This document shows, one piece after another, positions 8,782 through 17,098 of a stretch of DNA of 64,000 nt. Each line of letters starts with the position of its first letter. The first letter of the stretch is position 1. The DNA comes from Paenibacillus antarcticus (GTDB taxonomy: Bacteria; Bacillota; Bacilli; Paenibacillales; Paenibacillaceae). Position numbers and translations under genes: made by a program. The notes below the pieces were generated by a model. The model did no database searches. It saw only the letters and a program-made list of their open reading frames with translations, and had not been told where the DNA came from. Location of the stretch: NCBI RefSeq assembly GCF_001637225.1, contig NZ_LVJI01000024.1, positions 62,001-126,000 on the forward strand, given 5' to 3'.

Positions 8782-9597
8782 ATGCCCAAACCATTTGCAT
8801 TGCCTGTAAAGAAGAAGGTGGATCTTAGCGCCATTGATCCTAGTGATACGGGTGGGATTCTGAGTAAAGAGGAAATCCTAGAGGAAACTTTGAAATTGAA
8901 AGAAGAGTTACAAGAGTTACAGGAGATGCTTGTAGCGGGTAAGAAACAGGCTGTTTTGTTTGTGTTTCAAGGAATGGATTGTAGTGGAAAGGATGGTGTA
9001 ATCAAGCACGTCTTTTCGGGACTTAATCCACAAGGGATATCCTCTTATAGTTTCAAAACGCCAACTGAAGAAGAGAGCCAGCATGATTTTCTATGGAGAG
9101 CTCATACTAAAACACCTGCGCTTGGTCAAATCACGACGTTCAACCGATCTTATTATGAGGATGTCCTTATCACAAGGGTGCACGATCAAATAACGGACAA
9201 GGTAGCAAAGAGAAGATTTAAGCATATCAATCATTTTGAGGAACTTTTGAACGACAATCATACGTTAGTCGTCAAAATTTTCTTGCACATATCGAAGGAA
9301 TTTCAGTTGAAGAAGTTAAAGAGTCGTATTGAGGATCCAACTAAGAACTGGAAGTTCGATCCTAGTGATCTAGAGGAACGGAAATCTTGGAAGCAATATC
9401 GCAAACATTACGAAGAAGTGATGGAGAAATGTAGTAGCGTTTCACCTTGGTATGTCGTTGCCTCAGATCATCGTTGGTATCGTGATTATGCTGTTCTAAG
9501 TATTGTTGTAGAAGCTATGAGAAGCTTGAAGTTGAAAGAACCAGAACCGAATCCAGAGTTGATAACATTTCTAGAACAGATTACAAATGAAAATTGA
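8782..9597 (+). CDS. Polyphosphate kinase 2 family protein
   Basis: A 271-aa PPK2-family enzyme that would transfer phosphate between polyphosphate and a nucleoside mono- or diphosphate. The P-loop is QGMDCSGKDGVIKHV. FNRSYYEDVL and the lid-type arginines in RIEDPTKNWKF are also present, as is SPWYVVASDHRWYRDYAV near the end. Length and motifs fit the single-domain PPK2 group annotated as polyphosphate:nucleotide phosphotransferase. Which nucleotide it prefers cannot be told. I start at the ATG at 8782 because GGAGG lies 9 nt upstream; the longer frame from 8722 adds 20 residues with no ribosome binding site. Confidence 0.9.
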   Translation: MPKPFALPVKKKVDLSAIDPSDTGGILSKEEILEETLKLKEELQELQEMLVAGKKQAVLFVFQGMDCSGKDGVIKHVFSGLNPQGISSYSFKTPTEEESQHDFLWRAHTKTPALGQITTFNRSYYEDVLITRVHDQITDKVAKRRFKHINHFEELLNDNHTLVVKIFLHISKEFQLKKLKSRIEDPTKNWKFDPSDLEERKSWKQYRKHYEEVMEKCSSVSPWYVVASDHRWYRDYAVLSIVVEAMRSLKLKEPEPNPELITFLEQITNEN

Positions 9598-9612
9598 GAT
9601 GAAAAGAATGGT

Positions 9613-9646
9613 AAAGGGCGCTCTATATTCTATGGGGTGCCTTTTT
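9613..9646 (+). terminator. Terminator of the PPK2 gene
   Basis: AAAGGGCGCTC (9613-9623) pairs with GGGGTGCCTTT with one bulged G and a GT wobble, followed by a T-run. Confidence 0.65.
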
Positions 9647-9808
9647 CCTATTCTTTTATTAGGAAATTGATGAGCTTACTATATTTGATTCATCAATCAT
9701 AATAAATAAAGTAATAGGTATAGACTTCCATATGATCCGTGATTTAGAATGATATGGAAATACAGTCGCACAATTTGTTGGCGCTTACATATGCGAAGGG
9801 GTGAGAGA

Positions 9809-11569
9809 ATGAAGTTTGGAAGATCGCTTCGCTTTAAATTTATTGTGGGGTTCTCTATCGTAATGATCCCAATTATGGTTTTTGTTTACTACAATAATTT
9901 ATATGCTATTCAAGTTGTACGCGAACAGGTATCACTAATTAATAGCAATCATTTATCTCAGAATATGGAGCAGAATGAACGTGTTCTACAAGCGACCAGC
10001 CGCTATCTATATCGTCTGGGTGATACAGACCCCGATATTATCGCGTTATATTTCATTCCCTATGGTAGTGGTGATTACACCATAACCAAGCAGCGAATAC
10101 TGAATAAATTTACAACCGATACAAGTTTTTATAATTTAATTGATTCTTTCTTCTTATACAATATACGCGAAGATGATATTACCATTGGGAACCCGGACCA
10201 TTACAACGATAAGATAACTACCATTAAAGAAATGATGCCTACTGCAATCATGAAAGATGGGCGTGTACAGAATGCCAATTGGAAGATTGTTAAGGCTGGT
10301 AGCAATTATGGACTAGTTAAGATTACTCAGATCAATCAGGACTTGTATGCGGGCGCTTGGATAAACATGAATAGCCTTAATAATCAGGAAAAGTTTGTTG
10401 AAATGGGAGAGAAGGGCGGTTCGTTAATGATCTCTAGTGACGGTACGCCGCTATCAGACACATCTTTATCATCGGATCAAATTAAGTTAGTCTCACGTTA
10501 TTTAAATGGGCTGGATAAACCTTATCAGATTATTAAAGATCCTGTAGATAAGCAAAATTATTTACTCGTCGGTAGAAAATCAGCTGTTTCCGATGTGATT
10601 TCTATCGTACTTTTACCGGAAGAACGAATTTTGTTGAATTTATCTTTTTTTCAAATGGCTATTAGATGGACGCCAGTTGTTGCACTTTGTTTCTTGGGAT
10701 TAAGTCTTGTTTTTCTAAGGGAGACGTTGTTTAAACCATTGGGGACTTTGATAAGGGGAATGAGAACGGCTACGAGGGGAGATTTAGACTTTCAATTAGT
10801 TTCTAACTATTCCGTAGAATTTGACTTCGTTATTAAGACATTTAATCAGATGATATCTCAAATTCAGCATTTAAAGATTGATATTTATGAGGAGAAGTTA
10901 AGAACTGGGGAAGCAGAATACAAACAGCTACAGATGCAAATAAACCCCCATTTCTATTTAAACACATTAAATATTATCTATAGTTTAGCAGGGCTTAAAA
11001 AGTATGATTTGGTCCAGAAAATGGCTGAACATTTAGCTGATTATTTTAGATTTAGTATCCGTACAGATAGAGATTTCATTCATCTATATCAGGAAATGGA
11101 GCACATTGAGCATTATTTAGAAATTCAGAAATTACGCTTTCCTAATAAACTATTATTCAAACTTAGCATAGCGGAATCATTCGATGTTATTCAGTTACCG
11201 CCACTTACCGTACAGCCCTTTGTAGAGAATGCAGTGATTCATGGTTTCAAGAATAGAGGGGAACATTTCGTCATAGAAGTACATGTGGTATCTGACGTTC
11301 ACAATCCAGACCGGTTCATAAATATTATTATTATAGATAATGGGGATGGATTCCCAGCTACGCTGTTAGAGCAATTACATAGTGGCCAATATATCGTAGA
11401 TGATTGGAAACAACATATTGGAATATGGAATGTAGAGAACAGATTGCGGATGAAATTTGGAGGAGAGGCAAACTTGTCATTTATGAATCGACCTGATGGT
11501 GGAGCGGTAGTCATCATTCGAATCCCGATAGAATTGGCTGAAAGCGGAGGAGGATTATTATATGCATAA
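9809..11569 (+). CDS. YesM-like sensor histidine kinase
   Basis: A membrane-bound sensor kinase of 586 aa. There is a transmembrane segment at about 14-36, an extracellular sensing region to about 285, and a second segment at about 290-310. A HAMP region follows (LFKPLGTLIRGMRTATRGDL), then the LytS/YesM-type kinase core. The phosphoacceptor is His381 in INPHFYLNTLN, and the ATPase domain has PPLTVQPFVENAVIHG and DNGDGFP. It would phosphorylate the overlapping AraC-type regulator. The phosphoacceptor motif reads FYLN where most relatives have FLYN. I start at the ATG at 9809 behind AAGGGGTGAG rather than the upstream frame start. Confidence 0.9.
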   Translation: MKFGRSLRFKFIVGFSIVMIPIMVFVYYNNLYAIQVVREQVSLINSNHLSQNMEQNERVLQATSRYLYRLGDTDPDIIALYFIPYGSGDYTITKQRILNKFTTDTSFYNLIDSFFLYNIREDDITIGNPDHYNDKITTIKEMMPTAIMKDGRVQNANWKIVKAGSNYGLVKITQINQDLYAGAWINMNSLNNQEKFVEMGEKGGSLMISSDGTPLSDTSLSSDQIKLVSRYLNGLDKPYQIIKDPVDKQNYLLVGRKSAVSDVISIVLLPEERILLNLSFFQMAIRWTPVVALCFLGLSLVFLRETLFKPLGTLIRGMRTATRGDLDFQLVSNYSVEFDFVIKTFNQMISQIQHLKIDIYEEKLRTGEAEYKQLQMQINPHFYLNTLNIIYSLAGLKKYDLVQKMAEHLADYFRFSIRTDRDFIHLYQEMEHIEHYLEIQKLRFPNKLLFKLSIAESFDVIQLPPLTVQPFVENAVIHGFKNRGEHFVIEVHVVSDVHNPDRFINIIIIDNGDGFPATLLEQLHSGQYIVDDWKQHIGIWNVENRLRMKFGGEANLSFMNRPDGGAVVIIRIPIELAESGGGLLYA

Positions 11570-13169
11570 TCTAATAATTGTAGATGACGAAGAATATGCG
11601 CTTCAAGCACTCATTGAGAATATTCAATGGGAACAGATTGGGATTGCACATGTCTATAAGGCGATGGATGCGGATGAAGCGAAAGAACTGTTCAGAACGG
11701 TTCCAATTGACATCATGATATGTGATATTGAAATGCCCAAGGAGACTGGTCTACAGCTCTTAGAATGGGTGAGGGGACACTATCCTCATACCGAGACAAT
11801 CTTTTTGACAGGACATGCATTGTTTAATTACGCGCAAACGGCTATCCAATTAGAGAGTTTTGATTATTTACTGAAGCCTGTGAAATATGATCAGTTGATG
11901 CAGACCGTTGAGAGGGCATTGAACAAAATTCAAGAAGATCATGATATGAAACATACACATGAGATATACAAGAAGTATTATGGCTTATGGGAAAAGCGTA
12001 AACCGCTTCTAATAGAGAGATTCTGGAAGGACATTCTAGGTCAACGAATGAGATCAACACCTGAACAGATTAGGGATTTAACGGAGTCTTATAATATTTA
12101 TCTTGATGTAGATAGTAAAGTACTTCCTATCATTATTAGTGTTGAACAGTGGGATAGGGAATTTAATATTCGAGATGAAGAGATTATGGAATATGCCTTG
12201 CGGAACGCAGCCGAAGAAATAATTCTAAACAATTGGCCGGGAATCGTGATTCAGGATCGCAGTGGGATTAATATTGTTCTGTTGTATGGTAATGAACAAC
12301 AAATGCCTCAGATCGAAGAACTTATGGAACGCTGTAAACAATATATTGCTGGATGCACGGGGTACTTTTATTGCCATCTTTCCTGTTATATTGGAACTCC
12401 GGTTACCATTGCTAATCTTACCCAAATCTACTACGACTTACTAGAAATGGAACGTCAGAACGTAACTCAATCGAACAGTGTACTGAAGCTTACAAGTCGG
12501 ATAGAAGAACCCCATCATCTTCTGCCTGTTCCGTGGTTCCCTGAATTGTCTGTTCTATTTGAATTAGGTAAAAGAGGTGAACTGTTAGAACGGGTAGATG
12601 AAGTATTTGAGTTGCTTGGCAAACAAGAACAATTATCTGCAGAAACACTAGGTTTCTTCTATCACGCGTTATTGCACATGGTGTACGATATTCTTCATAA
12701 GAATAATATATCGATCCGTGAAGTGGTGCTTGATAAACGTCCGTATGATGATCTAACGGCTACTCGTTCTTTAAGTCATCTTAAGGCGTGGACTTTAGAG
12801 ATCATTAGTCGGGGACTTGATCTGATACATCCTCCACATAAGCCTCCTAAGTCCGTTGTTGAGAATATATGCACCTATATCGAATCGCATACTGGAGAGG
12901 ACTTTAGTCGCGAAGATCTAGCCTCATTCGTCAACTTCAACTCCGCGTATTTATCCCGTCTATTTAAGAAAGAAACAGGCATGTCTTTATCGGACTATAT
13001 TGTAAAGTGTCGTGTTGAAAAAGCAAAATCCCTTCTTATCCAATCGACAGTCAAAGTTGCTGACATCGCTGAAATCGTAGGATACTATAATATTTCTCAC
13101 TTCACTAAGATGTTCAAAAAACACACGAGCCTTACCCCACAAGATTACCGAAAGCAATACCGAATTTAA
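11562..13169 (+). CDS. YesN-like response regulator with AraC-type DNA-binding domain
   Basis: A 535-aa two-component regulator. The receiver domain (1-120) has the acidic pair in VDDEE, phosphoacceptor Asp55 in MICDIEMP, a conserved Thr in FLTGH and Lys in LLKPVKYD. A long central region of unknown structure follows, then a C-terminal AraC/XylS double helix-turn-helix (about 430-535: DFSREDLASFVNFNSAYLSR and VADIAEIVGYYNISHFTKMF). It overlaps the kinase gene by 8 bp behind GGAGGAGG and should be cotranscribed. Its likely targets are the permease and lipoprotein genes downstream, where a pair of near-identical 17-bp direct repeats lies. Confidence 0.92.
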   Translation: MHNLIIVDDEEYALQALIENIQWEQIGIAHVYKAMDADEAKELFRTVPIDIMICDIEMPKETGLQLLEWVRGHYPHTETIFLTGHALFNYAQTAIQLESFDYLLKPVKYDQLMQTVERALNKIQEDHDMKHTHEIYKKYYGLWEKRKPLLIERFWKDILGQRMRSTPEQIRDLTESYNIYLDVDSKVLPIIISVEQWDREFNIRDEEIMEYALRNAAEEIILNNWPGIVIQDRSGINIVLLYGNEQQMPQIEELMERCKQYIAGCTGYFYCHLSCYIGTPVTIANLTQIYYDLLEMERQNVTQSNSVLKLTSRIEEPHHLLPVPWFPELSVLFELGKRGELLERVDEVFELLGKQEQLSAETLGFFYHALLHMVYDILHKNNISIREVVLDKRPYDDLTATRSLSHLKAWTLEIISRGLDLIHPPHKPPKSVVENICTYIESHTGEDFSREDLASFVNFNSAYLSRLFKKETGMSLSDYIVKCRVEKAKSLLIQSTVKVADIAEIVGYYNISHFTKMFKKHTSLTPQDYRKQYRI

Positions 13170-13185
13170 CGCTATGAAGAAGGTA

Positions 13186-13214
13186 GACCGATGCTGAAAG
13201 CATTCGGTCCTTTT
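13186..13214 (+). terminator. Weak terminator after the YesN-like gene
   Basis: GACCGATGC (13186-13194) pairs with GCATTCGGTC (13200-13209) with one bulged base, followed by C and four Ts. Confidence 0.55.
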
Positions 13215-13312
13215 GCGCCGTATGGAAGCGTGTCCCCGTCCTTTGCGTAGCAAAGCAGGAGACAAAGCGCTCATACCACTCACCTACATATTTCAGTCAA
13301 GTTACCTCCTTG

Positions 13313-13369
13313 CACCGAAATTTCGGGTGTCCAGAGGGCAGGTCCTCTGGGGTCCTCCCTAGTAGGGAG
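13313..13369. repeat. Cluster of three short palindromes in a 337-bp gene-free gap
   Basis: Three adjacent inverted repeats occupy 57 bp. CACCGAAA/TTTCGGGTG lies at 13313-13329. CCAGAGG-GCAGGT-CCTCTGG is at 13331-13350, and CTCCCT-AGT-AGGGAG is at 13355-13369. An earlier CTTTGC-GTA-GCAAAG lies at about 13240-13254. There is no T-run, so this is not an ordinary terminator. The layout (a GTCC-palindrome-GGGTCC unit followed by a second palindrome and ATTTAGG) looks like a dispersed intergenic repeat. The rest of 13170-13506 holds the terminator at 13186, these palindromes and the operator repeats at 13381; I see no gene in it. Confidence 0.5.
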
Positions 13370-13380
13370 TATTTAGGTGG

Positions 13381-13420
13381 GTAATCTCATATGTCATAAT
13401 AACGTTACCTCATAAGTCAT
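13381..13420 (+). promoter_or_regulatory. Tandem 17-bp direct repeats, candidate operators for the YesN-like regulator
   Basis: GTAATCTCATATGTCAT (13381-13397) and GTTACCTCATAAGTCAT (13404-13420) match at 14 of 17 positions and are offset by 23 bp, about two helical turns, as AraC-family sites often are. A possible -10 TATACT lies at 13453-13458 with no good -35, which fits an activator-dependent promoter. The pairing with the adjacent regulator is inference. Confidence 0.45.
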
Positions 13421-13506
13421 GTTACACCATAGAGGCATTCCTTTTAATCCCATATACTAATCATATAGAAGAGATAAATAAATATGGAGGTTAGGGGAGA
13501 ACGCAT

Positions 13507-14493
13507 ATGAAACTTCAACCTGTATTGGGCAAAGAGCCTAAAGTACTGGAACCGACAATAAAGACACGGCGAAAGAAAAACTCTTTTTTTAGAAATTTAA
13601 TGAAGTATAAAGTGCTCTATTTGATGTTATCGCCAGGTGTAATCTTTTTGTTAATTAACAATTATTTACCGATGTTTGGTGTCATTATTGCGTTTAAGAA
13701 TGTGAACTATCGTGATGGGATCTTACACAGTCCATGGAGTGGATTTGAGAATTTCAGGTATTTGTTCTCAACATCAGATGCATGGGAAATTACTAGAAAT
13801 ACATTGGCGTACAATTCCGTATTTATATTGTTGAATTTATTGATAGGCGTTGGGATTGCGATTCTATTAAATGAAGTTAAGAACAAGTATGCTTCTAAGA
13901 TATTCCAATCCGTGATGTTACTCCCATACTTCTTATCTATGATTGTTATAAGTTATCTTGTATTAGCATTTCTAGGCAGAGATTCGGGATTTATAAATGC
14001 TACGGTTTTCCCAGCGCTTGGAATCGAACCTTTGGATTGGTATTCAGAACCTAAATTCTGGCCGTATATCTTACCGCTAGTCAATACGTGGAAGAATATC
14101 GGATATTACGTTGTCATCTACTTAGCTGCTGTAGTGGGTATTGACGAAGAATATTATGAAGCTGCTGTGCTAGATGGTGCAAATAAATGGAAGCAGATCA
14201 AGCACATTACGATACCATTTTTGTATCCCTTGATGATTATCATGACACTGATGCAAATCGGTAAGATTTTCTCAGCAGACTTTGGTTTATTCTACCAAGT
14301 TCCTATGGAATCGGGTGCATTGTTCCCTGTGACTAACGTCTTAGATACTTATGTTTACCGAACGTTCCTAGTTGGTGGGGACATGGGGATGTCTTCTGCA
14401 GCTGGACTCTATCAGGCCGTAGTGGGATTCGGACTCGTGTTAATATCCAATTCCATTGTCCGTAAAATAAACAGCGACAATGCGCTATTCTAG
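13507..14493 (+). CDS. lplB: LplB-type ABC sugar transporter permease
   Basis: A 328-aa inner-membrane permease of the MalF/UgpA superfamily, LplB/YtcP-associated group. A hydrophilic N-terminus of about 35 residues is followed by six hydrophobic segments. LSPGVIFLLINNYLPMFGVI is typical of LplB. The EAA loop that contacts the ATPase reads EAAVLDGANKWKQIKHITIP (about 220-240). With the next two genes it forms a carbohydrate (often oligo- or polysaccharide fragment) importer. No ATPase gene is present, which is usual for this group, where a shared MsmX/MalK-type ATPase serves several importers. The start is ATG behind AGGGGAG. Confidence 0.93.
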   Translation: MKLQPVLGKEPKVLEPTIKTRRKKNSFFRNLMKYKVLYLMLSPGVIFLLINNYLPMFGVIIAFKNVNYRDGILHSPWSGFENFRYLFSTSDAWEITRNTLAYNSVFILLNLLIGVGIAILLNEVKNKYASKIFQSVMLLPYFLSMIVISYLVLAFLGRDSGFINATVFPALGIEPLDWYSEPKFWPYILPLVNTWKNIGYYVVIYLAAVVGIDEEYYEAAVLDGANKWKQIKHITIPFLYPLMIIMTLMQIGKIFSADFGLFYQVPMESGALFPVTNVLDTYVYRTFLVGGDMGMSSAAGLYQAVVGFGLVLISNSIVRKINSDNALF

Positions 14494-14504
14494 GGGGAAT
14501 TAAT

Positions 14505-15404
14505 ATGAATAAAGGAACTAAAACATCCAGAGCCATAATAAATGGAATATTTACACTCTATTCGTTACTATGTATCATTCCACTGCTACTGGTGTTCTCC
14601 ATATCCTTTTCAGATGAAACAAGTATCGTTGCGAATGGGTATAAGCTTATCCCAGAAGTATTCAGTCTAAAAGCATATGATGTTCTGTTTAAAGACTTTA
14701 GTCAGATTTTGTATTCCTATGGAATATCCATTTTTGTTACAGTCGTAGGTACAATTTTAGGGGTAATGTTAACAGCATTTTATGCGTATCCCTTATCTCG
14801 TCAAGACTTGCCTTATCGTAATGGATTTGCATTCTTTATTTTCTTCACGATGCTGTTTGGTGGTGGATTGGTCCCATGGTACCTGGTATATGTAAATCTT
14901 CTTGATCTGAAGAATAGTGTATGGGTTCTTATCATTCCACTGCTTATGTCACCCTTCTTTGTACTCGTGATGCGGACTTTCTTCTCTAGTTCAATTCCTG
15001 CATCTATATTGGAATCTGCAAGAATTGATGGGGCTGGTGAATTGAAAATTTTTTCCAAAATCGTACTGCCTCTATCACTGCCCGTGCTGGCAACCGTAGC
15101 TTTGTTCAGCACACTGAACTATTGGAATGATTGGTATCTGAGTATGATATTCATCTCAGATAACAAGACGATCAGCTTACAGTATCTCATGTATCGGACG
15201 TTGCTCGATATTCAGTTCTTGACCTCAAACTCTAATGTAGCATCTCAAATTTCCTCTGCAGGTGGCGGTAATATCCTAGACTTACCAAACAAAACACTGC
15301 AAATGGCTATGGCGGTTGTAGGTGTAGGACCCATTGTCTTAGCTTATCCGTTCTTCCAAAGATATTTCATAAAAGGTCTGACCGTAGGCGCTGTAAAAGG
15401 CTAA
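14505..15404 (+). CDS. LplC/YtcP-type ABC sugar transporter permease
   Basis: The 299-aa partner permease of the MalG/UgpE superfamily with six hydrophobic segments. The EAA loop reads ESARIDGAGELKIFSKIVLP (about 167-186). The ending PFFQRYFIKGLTVGAVKG is typical of YtcP/LplC proteins. It begins 11 bp after the first permease gene behind GGGGGAA and belongs to the same transcript. Confidence 0.93.
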   Translation: MNKGTKTSRAIINGIFTLYSLLCIIPLLLVFSISFSDETSIVANGYKLIPEVFSLKAYDVLFKDFSQILYSYGISIFVTVVGTILGVMLTAFYAYPLSRQDLPYRNGFAFFIFFTMLFGGGLVPWYLVYVNLLDLKNSVWVLIIPLLMSPFFVLVMRTFFSSSIPASILESARIDGAGELKIFSKIVLPLSLPVLATVALFSTLNYWNDWYLSMIFISDNKTISLQYLMYRTLLDIQFLTSNSNVASQISSAGGGNILDLPNKTLQMAMAVVGVGPIVLAYPFFQRYFIKGLTVGAVKG

Positions 15405-15406
15405 AC

Positions 15407-15424
15407 CCGATTCACATGAATCGG
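15407..15424 (+). other. Intercistronic stem-loop between permease and lipoprotein genes
   Basis: CCGATTCA (15407-15414) and TGAATCGG (15417-15424) form an 8-bp stem with no T-run after it. Such hairpins before solute-binding protein genes commonly stabilise or partly attenuate the mRNA, allowing unequal protein amounts; that role is inferred here. Confidence 0.5.
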
Positions 15425-15459
15425 TTAGCATATAAAACCTATTATTAGGAGGGGTTATT

Positions 15460-17031
15460 TTGATTAGGCTTAAGAGGTCTTTACCGCTATTAGCGGCAGT
15501 AGTATTGATGTTCTCCATGGTACTTAGTGGTTGTGGATCATCGTCGAATAACGAAAAAAATGCTTCTGAAAAAAATACAACGAAGGTACAAAATGCTACA
15601 AAAGAAGAACCTAAGGAGGAACCAAAGGAAGAACCCAAAGGTGATCCTTACGAAGTTACTTTGTACTACCCTGGAACGCCACAAAAAGATGTTGCTCTAG
15701 TTGAAGCAGAAGCTAACAAGTATTTGCTTGAAAAAATTAATGCAACTATCAAAATCAGTGCGATTGACTTTGGACAATGGGATAACAAACTGAATTTGAT
15801 GATTTCATCTGGAGAGAAGTCAGATATCATATTCACAGCAGCTTGGCAGAACTATACAGTTAACGTAGCTAAGGGTGCCTTCCTACCCATTAATGATCTA
15901 CTTGAAAGTAATGGTCAAGATATCCTTAAGAACTTGGATCCTGCATTCTTAGATGGTTCCAAAATTGAAGGTAAAAATTATGGCGTTCCAACGAATAAGG
16001 AACTTGCTGCCACACGTGGCGTACTCGTTCGTCAAGATTTGCTCGACAAATACAAATTGGATAAGAGTACTGTGAAGACATGGGCTGATTTGGAGCCTCT
16101 GCTTAAGGTAATTAAAGAAAATGAGCCTGGAGTTACACCTTTCTACATGTCTAATTCTAATGGTAACGGATTACTTGAAAATCTTGACTGGGACTATCTG
16201 GGAGATGCTTCAGTACCAGGAGTAATCAAGAAGGTTGGAACAGAAACGAAAGTCATGAATGAATTAGATACACCTGAATTTAAGGCGACTGCAGAATTAG
16301 CTAGAAAATGGTACAAAGCAGGATATATCAACAGTGATGCTGCTACTTCTAACGTGTTCCCTAAAGAACAAGCCAAAACAGGTAAAGTATTTATGTGGAC
16401 TGACGGAATGAAACCAGGTAAAGACAAGGAAGAAGAAGCAAGTGTAGGATTCCCTCTTACACAAATCGAATTAACACAACCAACGATCACTACAGGAGAT
16501 ACCTCAGGAGCTATGTTAGCCATTTCTAGATCATCTGAGAAGCCAGAAGTGGCTATGCAAGTCATCAACTTATTACACTCTGATAAATTTTTTAATAACT
16601 TAGTGAACTTTGGTATTGAAGGAAAGCATTACGTTCTAAAAGATGGGGCAGATAATGTGATCTCTATTCCTGCAGATGCAGATGCGAATAATCGTACTTA
16701 TAATCCGGGGGCACAGTGGGAACTTGGGAACCAATTCTTGAACTACCTATGGGATAATGAAGATCCGAATAAATGGGATAAATTCAAGGAATTCAACTCC
16801 AAAGGTATTAAATCTCCAGCTCTTGGATTCTCATTCAATAGTGAACCAGTCAAGAATGAAATTGCAGCTGTAAATAATGTGAACAAACAATTTAAACCTG
16901 CATTAACTGCGGGTGCAGTAGATCCTACTGAAATGATCTCTAAATACCAAGATAAACTGAAATCAGCTGGTATCGATAAAATTATCGCTGAGAAACAGAA
17001 ACAATTGGATGCGTTCTTAGCAGCAAAATAA
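15460..17031 (+). CDS. Extracellular sugar-binding lipoprotein of the LplBC transporter
   Basis: A 523-aa family 1 extracellular solute-binding protein of the LipO/LplA type. A lipoprotein signal peptide ends in the lipobox LSGC with Cys25 as the lipidation site. A charged linker with EEPK repeats (about 50-62) precedes the binding domain. The length (well above the roughly 400 aa of MalE types) is typical for partners of LplB/YtcP permeases. It starts with TTG behind AGGAGGGG. It captures the transported carbohydrate outside the membrane; the sugar is not determinable. A strong symmetrical terminator follows. Confidence 0.92.
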   Translation: MIRLKRSLPLLAAVVLMFSMVLSGCGSSSNNEKNASEKNTTKVQNATKEEPKEEPKEEPKGDPYEVTLYYPGTPQKDVALVEAEANKYLLEKINATIKISAIDFGQWDNKLNLMISSGEKSDIIFTAAWQNYTVNVAKGAFLPINDLLESNGQDILKNLDPAFLDGSKIEGKNYGVPTNKELAATRGVLVRQDLLDKYKLDKSTVKTWADLEPLLKVIKENEPGVTPFYMSNSNGNGLLENLDWDYLGDASVPGVIKKVGTETKVMNELDTPEFKATAELARKWYKAGYINSDAATSNVFPKEQAKTGKVFMWTDGMKPGKDKEEEASVGFPLTQIELTQPTITTGDTSGAMLAISRSSEKPEVAMQVINLLHSDKFFNNLVNFGIEGKHYVLKDGADNVISIPADADANNRTYNPGAQWELGNQFLNYLWDNEDPNKWDKFKEFNSKGIKSPALGFSFNSEPVKNEIAAVNNVNKQFKPALTAGAVDPTEMISKYQDKLKSAGIDKIIAEKQKQLDAFLAAK

Positions 17032-17038
17032 GGTAAAT

Positions 17039-17082
17039 AGAAGAAGAGGGACTCGGATTATACTCCGGGTCCCTCTTCTTCT
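17039..17082. terminator. Bidirectional terminator between the lipoprotein gene and the YheC/D block
   Basis: AGAAGAAGAGGGACTCGGA (17039-17057) pairs with TCCGGGTCCCTCTTCTTCT (17064-17082), nearly perfectly over 19 positions. It sits between convergent genes. Confidence 0.8.
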
Positions 17083-17098
17083 ATAGGTTATTCAACTT

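Noticed and set aside
13170-13506. Riboswitch or T-box leader before the lplB-type operon
   Set aside because: No T-box sequence, no antiterminator/terminator pair and no known aptamer core are visible; the palindromes have no T-run.
15590-15650. Repeat tract in the lipoprotein gene
   Set aside because: It encodes a short EEPK linker after the lipobox, a normal low-complexity spacer and not a nucleotide repeat element.
16194-16568. 124-codon minus-strand open frame inside the sugar-binding lipoprotein gene
   Set aside because: Antisense to a clear family protein and without recognisable motifs or a start signal.
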